Source: UBA4742 sp963773335
GTDB lineage: Bacteria; Actinomycetota; Acidimicrobiia; Acidimicrobiales; Acidimicrobilacustridaceae
Assembly (NCBI GenBank): GCA_963773335.1
Contig: CAVZAT010000004.1
Location: 372,001 to 436,000 of the forward strand
Length of the DNA: 64,000 nt
Direction of reading: 5' to 3'
Shown here: positions 8,938 through 17,777 of the stretch, piece by piece
Numbering within the stretch: position 1 is the first letter of the stretch
Layout of the letters: every line of letters starts with the position of its first letter
Notes under the pieces: generated by a model
What the model was told of the DNA's origin: nothing
What the model saw: only the letters and a program-made list of their open reading frames with translations
Databases searched by the model: none
Translations under genes and position numbers: made by a program

Positions 8938-9716
8938 GCGGGGCGAGTGACCACGCCGTGCTGAGCGAGGTAGGCCTTGGCCTCGGCGACGGTGCGCTCG
9001 CCGAAGTGGAAGATGGAGGCGGCCAGCACGGCGTCGGCCCCGCCGTCGACCACACCGTCCACCAGGTGCTGGAGCGTCCCCACCCCGCCGCTGGCGACCA
9101 CCGGGATGGTGACCGCCTCGGTCACCGCGCCCAGCAGCTCGAGGTCGAACCCGTCACGGGTGCCGTCGCGGTCCATCGAGGTGAGCAGGATCTCCCCGGC
9201 CCCCAGCTTCTGGGCCCGACGGGCCCACCACACGGCGTCGGTGCCGGTGGCGGTGCGGCCGCCGTGGCTGAACACCTCGTAACCGCTCTTGGTGGCGACC
9301 TCGGCGTCGGGCCGGCCCCGGCGGGCGTCGATGGCCACCACCACGCACTGGGCTCCGAACTCCTCGGCCAGCTCGCTGATCAACGCCGGGCGCTCCAGGG
9401 CCGAGGTGTTGACCGAGACCTTGTCGGCACCCGCCCGCAGCAGCGCTCGGGCGTCGTCCACGCTGCGGATGCCCCCGCCGATGGTGAAGGGGATGAACAC
9501 CTCGTCGGCGGTGCGTGACGCCACGTCGATCATGGTCTCGCGCTGGTCGCTGGAGGCGGTGATGTCGAGGAAGACGATCTCGTCGGCTCCTTCCCGGTCG
9601 TAGCGCCGGGCCAGCTCCACCGGATCGCCCGCGTCGGTCAGGTCGACGAAGTTGACGCCTTTGACCACCCGGCCGGCGTCGACGTCGAGACAGGGGATGA
9701 TCCGGACCACGTCCAC
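8934..9716 (-). CDS. hisF: Imidazole glycerol phosphate synthase cyclase subunit
   Basis: HisF condenses PRFAR with ammonia passed from HisH to form imidazole glycerol phosphate and AICAR. The (beta/alpha)8 motifs are clear: IIPCLDVDAGRVVKGVNF with the catalytic aspartate, FTIGGGIRS, and SMDRDGT with the second catalytic aspartate, VVASGGVG. The GTG at 9716 gives 260 residues; a second GTG two codons later is possible. It is separated from hisAHBCD by a PAP2-type gene and a glycosyltransferase gene. Confidence 0.95.
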   Translation of the reverse strand: MDVVRIIPCLDVDAGRVVKGVNFVDLTDAGDPVELARRYDREGADEIVFLDITASSDQRETMIDVASRTADEVFIPFTIGGGIRSVDDARALLRAGADKVSVNTSALERPALISELAEEFGAQCVVVAIDARRGRPDAEVATKSGYEVFSHGGRTATGTDAVWWARRAQKLGAGEILLTSMDRDGTRDGFDLELLGAVTEAVTIPVVASGGVGTLQHLVDGVVDGGADAVLAASIFHFGERTVAEAKAYLAQHGVVTRPA

Positions 9717-9726
9717 CGGGGTGACG

Positions 9727-10827
9727 CTACCGCCCAGACGATGGGGTGCTTTCCAGCCCGACCAGCTCGACGTCGGCCGGGCCACCCGACACGGCACCCT
9801 CGTCCTCGGCGGCACCATGGCGGGCCTGGCGACGAGCCTCTTTGCGCTCGGCCCAGCGGTCGGCCACCCACGAACCGCCGAAATAGACCACGACCGCGTA
9901 GAGCCAACCCAAGAGGATGTCGAACACGAAGTGCTCGCCCGTGTACACGAGGGCCAAGGACATGGCGGGCACGTAGGCCACCAGCAACACCTTCACCCAG
10001 GTCTTGCGGACCCGGGGGTAGAAGAACAGGCAGATGAGCAGCGGGCAGGCGGCGTGCAGCGAGGGGACGGCGGCCACGTCGTTGTTGAACTTGGCCCCGT
10101 GCTCGAACACGGCCGCGGCCCAGTGGATGCCCATGTTGGACAGCACCACCGGCACCACCCGGACCGAGGCGGGCATCCAGCGGGTGCTGCTCGCCATCCA
10201 CGGTGGCATGGCCGGGTAGAGCACATAGGTGGCGAACCCGGTCAGCATCAGGGTCACGTACAGCCCCATGAAGCGGCGGAACGCCTTGTGGTCCCGCACC
10301 CACAGCACGCCGGCCAGCACGAACGACATGAAGAAGTGGGACAGGTAGGTGAAGGTGGCCAGGTAGTCCCAGATGTGCAGGTTGTCGGGGCGAAAGAAGG
10401 CCCGCTGCAGGCGCACGGTGGGCGCCACACCAGCCGAGATCCACTCGTCGAAGCGCAGCTGAGGCGTGATGTGGGTCTTGAACAGCAGGTGGTCGGCGTA
10501 GCCCCGCATCAGGGCGTACAGGCTGAGCACGACATAGAGGGGTAGCCAGTCACGCAGGAACCCGCGCCGGAAGCGCCCCAGGTCTCCCAGGCACGAGACG
10601 AACACCGCACCGGTGATCCACAACAGCAGGTCGTCCTGCATCAGGGGGACGCCCCAGCGGTGGATGTAGAACGCGAGCAGCACGAGGTAGACGAGCCACC
10701 CGATGATCGTGCGCCGACGCGGCTGATGGGCGCGCAGCCAGGCCACCGGCCCCGGGCCGGCGGTCTGCTCCGAGGGCGGCGTCGGGGCCGCGCCCGAATC
10801 CGGGGAGGGGTCGGCCAGGACCGTCAC
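9727..10827 (-). CDS. Membrane PAP2-superfamily protein (Aur1/inositolphosphotransferase-like)
   Basis: The protein of 366 residues has about six hydrophobic segments. It has the second and third PAP2 motifs: PSLHA at 255-259 and GEHFVFDILLG (His299, Asp303), the phosphoryl-transfer residues of membrane phosphatidic acid phosphatases and inositol-phosphotransferases. The spacing and the YPAMPPWMA loop before PSLHA resemble the Aur1-like branch found in actinobacteria. The start is uncertain: GTG at 10827 is chosen, and the longer in-frame translation upstream is non-coding in character. It diverges from a GT-C glycosyltransferase, so a role in lipid-linked sugar or phosphoinositol lipid synthesis is an inference. 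Confidence 0.82.
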   Translation of the reverse strand: MTVLADPSPDSGAAPTPPSEQTAGPGPVAWLRAHQPRRRTIIGWLVYLVLLAFYIHRWGVPLMQDDLLLWITGAVFVSCLGDLGRFRRGFLRDWLPLYVVLSLYALMRGYADHLLFKTHITPQLRFDEWISAGVAPTVRLQRAFFRPDNLHIWDYLATFTYLSHFFMSFVLAGVLWVRDHKAFRRFMGLYVTLMLTGFATYVLYPAMPPWMASSTRWMPASVRVVPVVLSNMGIHWAAAVFEHGAKFNNDVAAVPSLHAACPLLICLFFYPRVRKTWVKVLLVAYVPAMSLALVYTGEHFVFDILLGWLYAVVVYFGGSWVADRWAERKEARRQARHGAAEDEGAVSGGPADVELVGLESTPSSGR

Positions 10828-11032
10828 CGGCGCCCACTCGGGCGGTGATGAGGGGCGAGCGCTGGTCCATCCGCTGGAATCGTGTACATGCCTTCCTTCC
10901 CCAGCATCGGGACATCGTCGCCGACCAATCTGGGAAGACGCTGAGAAACTGAATACCCACACCTGAGCGCCACGGCAACATCCCGGGGGGAATGCGACCG
11001 GGTGGGAATCCCTACGCACCATACTGTCCGGC

Positions 11033-12721
11033 GTGTCGCAACCCGGGGCAGCCAGCCCGCCTGCGCCCTCGCAGCCTCGGTGGTGGGCACGACCGCTGCT
11101 GATCCTGGCGGCTCTGGCCATCGGGTTCGCCGGGTTGGGCCTGTATCAGGCCTGGCACGACTCCCCCACCTTCGACGAGCCCGTCTACGTGGCCGCCGGA
11201 CTGGCCTCACTCACCCGCCACGACCTGCGGGTCAACCCCGAACACCCACCCCTGGCCAAGGCCCTGGCCGCCCTGCCGGCCCTGGCCGTCCACCCGGTGA
11301 TCCCCCACAGCGCGGCCTGGAGGCGCGGCGACGAGCGGACCTACAGCGCCCAGTTCCTGCAGGCGCAGCTCGAAGCCGGGACCCTCCAGCGGGTCATGTT
11401 CGCGGCGCGTCTGGTGCCGCTGGCCGAGGCCATCGCCGCCGCTTTCGTGCTCTATGCGCTGGGCCGCCGGCTCCTGTCGCCGTCGGCTGGCCTGGTGGCC
11501 GGGGGCCTGTGGCTGGCCGGACCCCTGGTGCTGGGCCTGGGTCATCTCGACGGCATCGACCTGCCCTTCACCCTGGCCGCCCTGGTGGTCAGCCTGGCGC
11601 TGGTGCGAGTGCTGGAGCTTCCCCGCCTGCACCCTCGGGCTCGGCGCCGCCTGATCGCCCTGGGGCTGGCCTGTGGGCTGGCCGCGGTGGTCAAGGACAC
11701 CGGACTGATCCTGGCCGCGGCGGCGCCCGCGGTGGTGGCGGTGTCCGGGTGGCGGGATCGGCGCTGGGCCACCCTGGTCGACGCCGTCGGGGTGGGGCTG
11801 GTGGCCTGGGCCTGCATCTGGGCGACCTATCTGGTGATCGCGCCGGGCTCGGTCTGGCCTCTGGGCGTGCTGCCCAAGCCCGACCTCACCGGGCTGCGCT
11901 ACCTGTCCACCCACGACACCCAGTCCGGACCGGCGTACCTGTTGGGCTCGTTCTGGGTGGGTGGTCGCTGGTGGTACTGGCCCCTCAGCCTGCTCATCAA
12001 GGTGCCGCTGGTCACGGTGGCCCTGCTCCTGGTCGGCCCGGTCGGCCTGGCCTGGGTCAAGCGGTCGGTGCGTCGGCGCACCCTGGCCGCGGTCGCCCTG
12101 CCGGCGCTGGCCATCGCCGCCTTCACCGTGCCCGGACCCCGCGACATCGGCGTGCGCTACCTGTTGCCCGTCCTGGCGTTGTGGCTGGTGGTGGCCGCCG
12201 CCGTGACCCAGGTTCCCCGGCGACAGGTGGCTCGGGTGGTTCTGGCCGTGATCCTGATCGGTGCCGGCCTGGCCACCGTCTCGTCCAACCCCCATTCCAT
12301 CGCCTGGGTGTCCCCGCCGTTCCGACCGGGCTACCGGGCCGCGTCGGACTCCAACGTGGACTGGGGACAGGACTTCTACCGGCTCCAGGTGTGGAGCACC
12401 GGGCATCACCCGGCCGTCTCCTACTTCGGCCCACGAGGCCTGGGCGCCAGCCAGGTCCCGGGCGCCCGTGACCTGGCCAGCGTGCCCCTGGCCCGGCTGA
12501 CGGGCTGGGTGGCGGTCTCGGCCACGCTCCTGACCACCAACGACCACGCCCACCTGTCGTGGCTCAGGGCGTACTGCCCGCTGCGCTCGCTGGGCGGCTC
12601 GATCCTGCTCTACCGGTTCGCCCGTCCGCCCGATCCGGCACCCGGGCCGGATCGCCCGACAGGCCCGTGCCCCGCAGGCACCACCTTCAGCGCACGGCCT
12701 CCAACGCCTGGGGCAGGGTGA
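11033..12721 (+). CDS. GT-C fold membrane glycosyltransferase (PMT/ArnT type)
   Basis: The protein of 562 residues has an N-terminal helix and then the periplasmic loop with the acidic metal/substrate motif DSPTFDEPVY, which is characteristic of dolichyl-phosphate-mannose or polyprenyl-phosphate dependent transferases. Around ten further hydrophobic helices follow. A C-terminal soluble stretch has SDSNVDWGQDFYRLQ, seen in this family. GTG at 11033 is the start. The acceptor and donor are not evident. The 3' end overlaps the hisA 3' end by 35 nt, which may mean that the last proline-rich residues are dispensable. Confidence 0.85.
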   Translation: MSQPGAASPPAPSQPRWWARPLLILAALAIGFAGLGLYQAWHDSPTFDEPVYVAAGLASLTRHDLRVNPEHPPLAKALAALPALAVHPVIPHSAAWRRGDERTYSAQFLQAQLEAGTLQRVMFAARLVPLAEAIAAAFVLYALGRRLLSPSAGLVAGGLWLAGPLVLGLGHLDGIDLPFTLAALVVSLALVRVLELPRLHPRARRRLIALGLACGLAAVVKDTGLILAAAAPAVVAVSGWRDRRWATLVDAVGVGLVAWACIWATYLVIAPGSVWPLGVLPKPDLTGLRYLSTHDTQSGPAYLLGSFWVGGRWWYWPLSLLIKVPLVTVALLLVGPVGLAWVKRSVRRRTLAAVALPALAIAAFTVPGPRDIGVRYLLPVLALWLVVAAAVTQVPRRQVARVVLAVILIGAGLATVSSNPHSIAWVSPPFRPGYRAASDSNVDWGQDFYRLQVWSTGHHPAVSYFGPRGLGASQVPGARDLASVPLARLTGWVAVSATLLTTNDHAHLSWLRAYCPLRSLGGSILLYRFARPPDPAPGPDRPTGPCPAGTTFSARPPTPGAG

Positions 12722-13412
12722 AGGCGCCGTCGTAGAGGGCCCGACCCACGATCACGCCAGACACCCGCCGACCGTTCACCTCGAGACGGTCGAGCCGGCG
12801 GAGGTGGTCCAGGGTGCCGACTCCGCCCGAGGCGACCAGGGGCAGGGGGCTCACGCCGAGCAGCTCGCGGTAGGAGTCCAGGTCCGGACCGCGGCCCGTC
12901 CCGTCCACGTCGATCTGGGTCACCACGACCCCGGCAGCACCGGCGTCCGAGAAGGTCGGGAGCGCCTCGGCCACGTCGACGCCCGAGCCCTGCTCCCAGC
13001 CCGCCACCGCCACCTCACGACCGCGGATGTCGAGACCTACGGCCACGGCCACCACCTGGCTCACCTCGGCCACCAGCTCGGGTTGGTGGATGGCCGCGGT
13101 GCCGATCACCACCCGGGCCACGCCGGCGTCGGCCAGGGCCTGGGCCGCCTCCAGGCTGCGCACGCCACCGCCCGACTGGACGGGCACATCCACCGCGGCC
13201 GCGATGGCGGCCACCACGGCACGGTTCACCGGCTCCCCCGTGCGGGCCGCATCGAGGTCGACCACGTGGATCCACGTCGCCCCCTCCTGGGCGAACCGTC
13301 GGGCCTGGGCCACGGGGTCGTCGCCGTAGACCGTCTCGCGATCGAAGTCCCCTTGGTAGAGGCGGACGCATCGACCGTCACGCAGGTCGATGGCCGGGTA
13401 GAGCTCGATCAC
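12687..13412 (-). CDS. hisA: ProFAR isomerase (HisA, possibly also PriA-type)
   Basis: HisA isomerises ProFAR to PRFAR. The 241-residue barrel has AIDLRDGRCVRLYQGDF with catalytic Asp, SGGGVRS, GLDIRG, the second catalytic aspartate in TQIDVDGTGRG, and VASGGVGTLDHL. In many actinobacteria this enzyme (PriA) also replaces TrpF. Here a separate trpF exists at 357-1100, so dual activity need not be assumed. The GTG start at 13412 overlaps the hisH stop (GTGA). Confidence 0.95.
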   Translation of the reverse strand: MIELYPAIDLRDGRCVRLYQGDFDRETVYGDDPVAQARRFAQEGATWIHVVDLDAARTGEPVNRAVVAAIAAAVDVPVQSGGGVRSLEAAQALADAGVARVVIGTAAIHQPELVAEVSQVVAVAVGLDIRGREVAVAGWEQGSGVDVAEALPTFSDAGAAGVVVTQIDVDGTGRGPDLDSYRELLGVSPLPLVASGGVGTLDHLRRLDRLEVNGRRVSGVIVGRALYDGAFTLPQALEAVR

Positions 13413-14035
13413 CGGGCGTCGGCCGCCACCTGCTCGACGGCTCGCACGAAGTTGCCCAGCAGGGCCAGCCCGACCGCGCTCGACTTCTCGGGGTGGAACT
13501 GGGTGGCCCACAGCCGATTCCGCTCGACGGCGGCGGTGATCGACCCGCCGTAGTCGCAGGTGGCCACCACGTCGATCGACAGCTCCGGGGCGTAGGAGTG
13601 ATCGAAGTAGACCCAGACGGGCTCGGCCAAGCCCTCCAGCAGGGCCGACGAGCGACTGGGCTCGAGCACGTTCCACTGCATCTGCGGGTGCTTCACCCCT
13701 TCGGGCAGCCGCCGCACCCGGCCGTGCAACACCCCCAGCCCCCGGGCGTCGGGCGACTCCTCGGAGCGCTCGTAGAGCATCTGCATCCCGATGCAGATGC
13801 CCAGGAAGGGCCGATCGGCCTCGATGGCCTCGACCGCCACCTGGTCGAGGCGGCTGGCCTGCAACGCCTCCATGCAGCGGCCGAACGAGCCCACGCCGGG
13901 CAGCACGATCCCGTCGGCATCCGCGATCAGACCGCGGTCGGCGGTCAGGCGGGCGTCGGCCCCCACGTGCTGGAGGGCCTTCTGGGCCGAGCGGAGGTTG
14001 CCGATGCCGTAGTCGAGCACGGCGATGAGGGTCAC
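13409..14035 (-). CDS. hisH: Imidazole glycerol phosphate synthase glutaminase subunit
   Basis: HisH is the class I glutamine amidotransferase that feeds ammonia to HisF. The 208-residue product has the start VLDYGIGNLRS, the oxyanion region LPGVGSFG, nucleophile Cys81 (LGICIGMQ) and the C-terminal catalytic pair in TQFHPEKS. GTG at 14035 is the start, 22 nt after the hisB stop; further upstream codons are in hisB antisense phase. It overlaps hisA by 4 nt. Confidence 0.95.
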   Translation of the reverse strand: MTLIAVLDYGIGNLRSAQKALQHVGADARLTADRGLIADADGIVLPGVGSFGRCMEALQASRLDQVAVEAIEADRPFLGICIGMQMLYERSEESPDARGLGVLHGRVRRLPEGVKHPQMQWNVLEPSRSSALLEGLAEPVWVYFDHSYAPELSIDVVATCDYGGSITAAVERNRLWATQFHPEKSSAVGLALLGNFVRAVEQVAADAR

Positions 14036-14057
14036 CGGCGCCACCGCCGGGGACGGC

Positions 14058-14660
14058 TCACAGCGTGCCCTTGGTGGACGGGATGCCGCCACCGCTCACG
14101 GCCACCGCATCGCGCAGCGATCGGGCCACACCCTTGAAGGTGGCCTCGATCAGGTGGTGGGTGTTGCGGCCGCGCACCGACGTGATGTGCACGGTGATCG
14201 CCGCGGCCACGGTGAACGCCCGCCAGAACTCCTCGACCAGCTGCGGGTCGAACGGGGGGTCGCCCATGATCTGCTGGCCCGGGAACTCGACCTCGTAGTG
14301 CAGGTATGGGCGCCCGGACAGGTCAAGGGCCACGTCGATCAGCGCCTCGTCCAAGGGGACCCGGTTGGACCCGAACCGCCGCACGCCGGCCTTGTCGCCC
14401 ACCGCGGTGGCGAAGGCCTCACCCAGGGCGATCCCCACGTCCTCCACGGTGTGGTGGGCGTCGATCTCCAGATCGCCGGTGGCGGCCAACTCCAACCCCC
14501 AACCTCCGTGGCGGCCCAGCTGCGCCAGCATGTGGTCGAAGAAGGGAATGCCGGTGCTGACCGTGACCGGCCCCGGGCCGTCGAGGTCGAGCTCGATGGC
14601 GATCTGGGTCTCGTTGGTGGTGCGCGCCACCGTGGCCGTGCGCGAGGTCGGGGGGCTCAT
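14058..14660 (-). CDS. hisB: Imidazoleglycerol-phosphate dehydratase
   Basis: HisB dehydrates imidazole glycerol phosphate to imidazole acetol phosphate with two manganese ions. Metal-ligand motifs are present: FFDHMLAQ, DAHHTVEDVGIALGEA, VHITSVRGRNTHHLIEA and FKGVARSLRDAV. At 200 residues it is the monofunctional form without the phosphatase domain. The ATG at 14660 overlaps the hisC stop as ATGA, indicating coupled translation. Confidence 0.96.
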   Translation of the reverse strand: MSPPTSRTATVARTTNETQIAIELDLDGPGPVTVSTGIPFFDHMLAQLGRHGGWGLELAATGDLEIDAHHTVEDVGIALGEAFATAVGDKAGVRRFGSNRVPLDEALIDVALDLSGRPYLHYEVEFPGQQIMGDPPFDPQLVEEFWRAFTVAAAITVHITSVRGRNTHHLIEATFKGVARSLRDAVAVSGGGIPSTKGTL

Positions 14661-15721
14661 GTGAGGATCTCCGTGAGGGCGTCGAGGAAGGCGTCGTCCT
14701 CGTCGGTGGTGCCTACGGTGACCCGCAGGCAACCCTCGAGGTCGGCCACGGTGGAGAAGTCTCGCACCAGGACGGACCGGTCGACCAAGGCCTGCCACAC
14801 CGCGCCGCCATCGGCCGGGCGCGGACGGAACAGCACGAAGTTGGCGCCCGACGGCCACACGTCCACCGGCAGATCGGCCAGGCGGGCCATCAGGCGCCCG
14901 CGCTCCTCGACCAGGTGCGCCACCCGGGCGTTCATCTCCTCGACGTGGTCGAGGGCCAGGATGCCCGCCAGCTGCTTGGCCGCGTCGAGGTGGTAGGGCA
15001 GCACCACCCGATCGAGCTCGGCCACAACCTCGGCCGGACCGATCAGGTACCCCAGCCGCGAGGCGGCCATCGACCAGGTCTTGGAGAAGGTGCGGGTGAC
15101 CACCAGGGGCACGCCCGAGCCGACCAGGCCCAACGCCGACCACGGCGCGAACTGGCCGTAGGCCTCGTCCACCACCAGCAGGCCGTCCACCGACTCGGCC
15201 AGCTCGAGGGTCCGACGCACCGTGGGCTCGTCGTCCACCAATCCCGTCGGGTTGTTGGGCGAGCACAGGAAGGCCACCGAGGGGCGATGCTCGGCGTAGA
15301 CGCGGGCCACCTCGTCCAGATCGGTGGCCAGATCGGCGCCTCGAGCCCCTTCGACCACCGAGGTGCCGGTCAACCGGGCGATGTGGGCGTGCAGCGCGTA
15401 GGTGGGTGTCCACACCGCCGCGGTGCGCCCGTGGCCGCCATAGGTGAGCAGGACGGTCTGGAGCACCTCGTTGGAGCCGTTGGCCACGAAGACCTGATCG
15501 GGATCGACCTGGTGCTGCGCAGCGATGGCGGCGCGCAACTTGGTGGCCGCCCGGTCCGGGTACCGGTTCCAGTCCACCTGGCCGAGGGCGTCCAGCCACT
15601 CACGTCGCCAGGCTGGCGGCGGCGGCTCGGGCGACTCGTTGGTGTTCAGCCGCACCTTCACGTCCAGCTGGGGCGAGTGGTACCCCGGCATCAAGGCGAC
15701 GTCGTCGCGGGGCGAGATCAA
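14657..15721 (-). CDS. hisC: Histidinol-phosphate aminotransferase
   Basis: HisC transaminates imidazole acetol phosphate to histidinol phosphate using PLP. Seen motifs are VRLNTNESP near the N-terminus, ANGSNEVLQ, CSPNNPTG, VVDEAYGQF, and the PLP-lysine segment TRTFSKTWSMAASRLGY. The length is 354 residues. The start is TTG at 15721, overlapping the hisD TGA as TTGA. Confidence 0.95.
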   Translation of the reverse strand: MISPRDDVALMPGYHSPQLDVKVRLNTNESPEPPPPAWRREWLDALGQVDWNRYPDRAATKLRAAIAAQHQVDPDQVFVANGSNEVLQTVLLTYGGHGRTAAVWTPTYALHAHIARLTGTSVVEGARGADLATDLDEVARVYAEHRPSVAFLCSPNNPTGLVDDEPTVRRTLELAESVDGLLVVDEAYGQFAPWSALGLVGSGVPLVVTRTFSKTWSMAASRLGYLIGPAEVVAELDRVVLPYHLDAAKQLAGILALDHVEEMNARVAHLVEERGRLMARLADLPVDVWPSGANFVLFRPRPADGGAVWQALVDRSVLVRDFSTVADLEGCLRVTVGTTDEDDAFLDALTEILT

Positions 15722-17090
15722 CTTGCTCGACCCTCTGGTCGGCGCGGCCTCCCTGCGGGCGCCTCCGGACGGTCTTCGCTCCGCTCGGCTCCGCCGCGAG
15801 GGGTGTTCGGGTGACGGAGGCGGATCGACTGGGCGTGGGCGTCGAAGCCCTCGACCCGGGCCAGGGTCTGCACGACCGGCGCCACCCGCTCGAAGCCGGC
15901 CTCGTCCACGGTGATCACGTGCAGGTGCTTGCGGAAGTCGTCCACCGTCAGGGCACTGGCGAAGCGGGCCGAGCCGAACGTGGGCAGGACGTGGCTGGGT
16001 CCGGCCACGTAGTCACCGATCGACGCCGGCGCCAGCGGTCCGCAGAACACCGCGCCGGCGTTGCGCACCAGGGGGACCAGCGACTGGGGATCGTCGGTCA
16101 TCAGCTGCAGGTGCTCGGGGGCGATCAGGTTGGCCACGGCCAGGGCCTGCACCGGGCCCTCGACCAGGGCCAGGTGGCCGCCGCGGGCGAAGTTGGCCTC
16201 GATGTCAGCCCGGCGGCCGGCGGTGGCCACCAGGCGACCGATCTCGGCGTCGATGGCGTCGGCCGCCTCGGGCGACCAGGTGATGAGCCAGGCCAGGCCG
16301 TCGGGTCCGTGTTCGGCCTGCACGATCACGTCGATGGCGGCGAAGGTGGGCGGCGTGGTCTCGTCGGCCACCACCACGATCTCCGAGGGGCCGGCGAAGG
16401 CCGAGGGCACGCCCACCACACCGGCCACCTCGCGCTTGGCCAGGGCCACGTACAGGTTGCCCGGACCGACGATGACGTCGACCGGGGCCATCGTCTCGGT
16501 GCCATAGGCCATGGCCCCGATGGCCTGGGCCCCGCCGATGGCGTACACCTCGTCCACCCCGGCCACCGCCGCGGCCGCCAACGTCGGACCCGCGACGCGA
16601 CCGGTCTCCCGATCGGGCGGGACACACAACACGATCTGGTCGACACCGGCCACCCGGGCCGGCACCGCGGTCATCAGCACGGTCGACGGGTAGGCCGCCC
16701 GCCCCCCGGGACGTAGCAGCCGGCGCGGGCCACGGCCAGGTCGTAGGCGTCGACCGTGATCCCGCCGCGTTGGTGGCGCAGGGGCCCGTGAAGCTGGGTG
16801 AGGTGGAAGGCTTCGATGGCGTCGTGGGCCTCGACCAGCGCCTCGACCAGGGCGGGATCGGCCTCGGCCCGGGCCGCGGCCACCTCGTCGGGCTCGACCC
16901 GGGACCGCTCGAGGGTCACGCCGTCGAAGCGCTCGGTCAGCCGGCGCACGGCCTCGTCACCACCGGCACGCACCTCGGCCAGCACCGATCGCACCGCGGC
17001 CACGGGCTCGTCGGTGGCGAGGTCGGGCCGCGGCAGGTGGGCAGCCAGGTCGGCCTCGGGCACCCCGCGAAGGTCGAGGCGGTTCAGCAC
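15718..17090 (-). CDS. hisD: Histidinol dehydrogenase, interrupted by one frameshift
   Basis: HisD oxidises histidinol to histidine in two NAD-dependent steps with zinc. The N-terminal part (GTG at 17090, MLNRLDLRGV) reads to GCYVPGG. The frame is then lost at about 16703-16719, and the rest (AAYPSTVLMTAVPARVAGV onward, including GPGNLYVA, AEHGPDG catalytic Glu-His and GPSHVLPT) continues in another frame. One missing base in a C/G-rich stretch explains it; restoring it gives 457 residues. The rest of the his operon is intact, so a sequence error is more likely than a pseudogene. It is the first gene of hisDCBHA. Confidence 0.9.
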
Positions 17091-17256
17091 GGGCCGGTCA
17101 CCCGCCCGCCGACCGCGCCGGCAGCCAGGGCGCACCATGCCGCCAGGCTCGAGACCGTCTGGGGGCGCGCCCGGGCGGCGAGGTCATGGCTGCCACGGTA
17201 GTGGCCGACGCCAGGGGCCCGGTCACGAGTTCCCGACTCGCGTGTAGACAGGTCGG

Positions 17257-17448
17257 GTGACCGACGAGCTCGCGCCCCTGTCCTCCGCCGCCACCACCCT
17301 GCGCGAGCTGACCGCTCGCATCACCGCCACCGCCGAGGAACGGCTGGCGGCCGGCGACGAGGGTGCGGCCAGCGACCTGTTCGAGGTCGAACGGGCGCTG
17401 CGCAACGCCAGCCGCAAGTTGGCTCGGGCCATGGGCCCGCGTCGCTGA
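17257..17448 (+). CDS. Small conserved-looking helical protein
   Basis: GTG at 17257 opens a 63-residue ORF (MTDELAPLSSAATTLRELTA...RKLARAMGPRR) with an AGG-containing ribosome-binding region. The composition is Ala/Glu/Arg-rich with heptad-like leucines, predicting two amphipathic helices. Codon use matches neighbouring genes. It is divergent from hisD. I do not recognise a family. It could be a spurious ORF, but its placement in a gene gap with a good start argues for reality. Confidence 0.55.
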   Translation: MTDELAPLSSAATTLRELTARITATAEERLAAGDEGAASDLFEVERALRNASRKLARAMGPRR

Positions 17449-17777
17449 GCGCGGCCGCCGCACGAACCCGAGCGTCGGTCGGTACGAGCAAACGCCCAAC
17501 GTGGGTCGAAAAGGGCCGACGCCCCCGAAGGGGCGTCGGCGGGGCGACACTGGGCGGCGGATCCCAGATGTGTCGCCAGGTACCAGGTGGCGGGAACCTG
17601 GTGACATACATCGTAGCCCACCCGAGCCCGCATCCTCCACCCAATCCGCCAGCTTTTTCTCCCCTGGAACACAATTCGTTCCCGGATGTGGTCCTGACCT
17701 GCGGAAACGCCTTGCTCATCCTGAAGACAATTATTCAGGTTCGTTTTCGCTCGCGTCGGCTCCGGCACTCGGCTTGG
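17449..17777. other. Intergenic region with three successive hairpins
   Basis: This 329-nt gap has no convincing gene and includes an unusually AT-rich part (17640-17760). Perfect or near-perfect inverted repeats follow one another. The first, 17516-17539, has a 10-bp stem CCGACGCCCC with a CGAA loop. The second, 17543-17577, pairs GGCGACAC with GTGTCGCC plus TGGG/CCCA. The third, 17576-17601, pairs CCAGGT with ACCTGG. A further CCTGAA/TTCAGG hairpin at 17719-17738 is followed by TTCGTTTTC. The first may terminate the small gene at 17257-17448; the group could also be a structured RNA. Confidence 0.5.

Noticed and set aside
12687..13676. Longer HisA with 88 extra N-terminal residues
   Set aside because: The extension is the antisense or shifted frame of hisH. 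HisA proteins begin at the ELYPAIDLRDG strand, and GTG at 13412 forms the GTGA overlap.
17223..17768. 181-codon minus-strand ORF across the nth-hisD gap
   Set aside because: It crosses the hairpin-rich intergenic region and the small plus-strand gene, with no family features and no ribosome-binding site.
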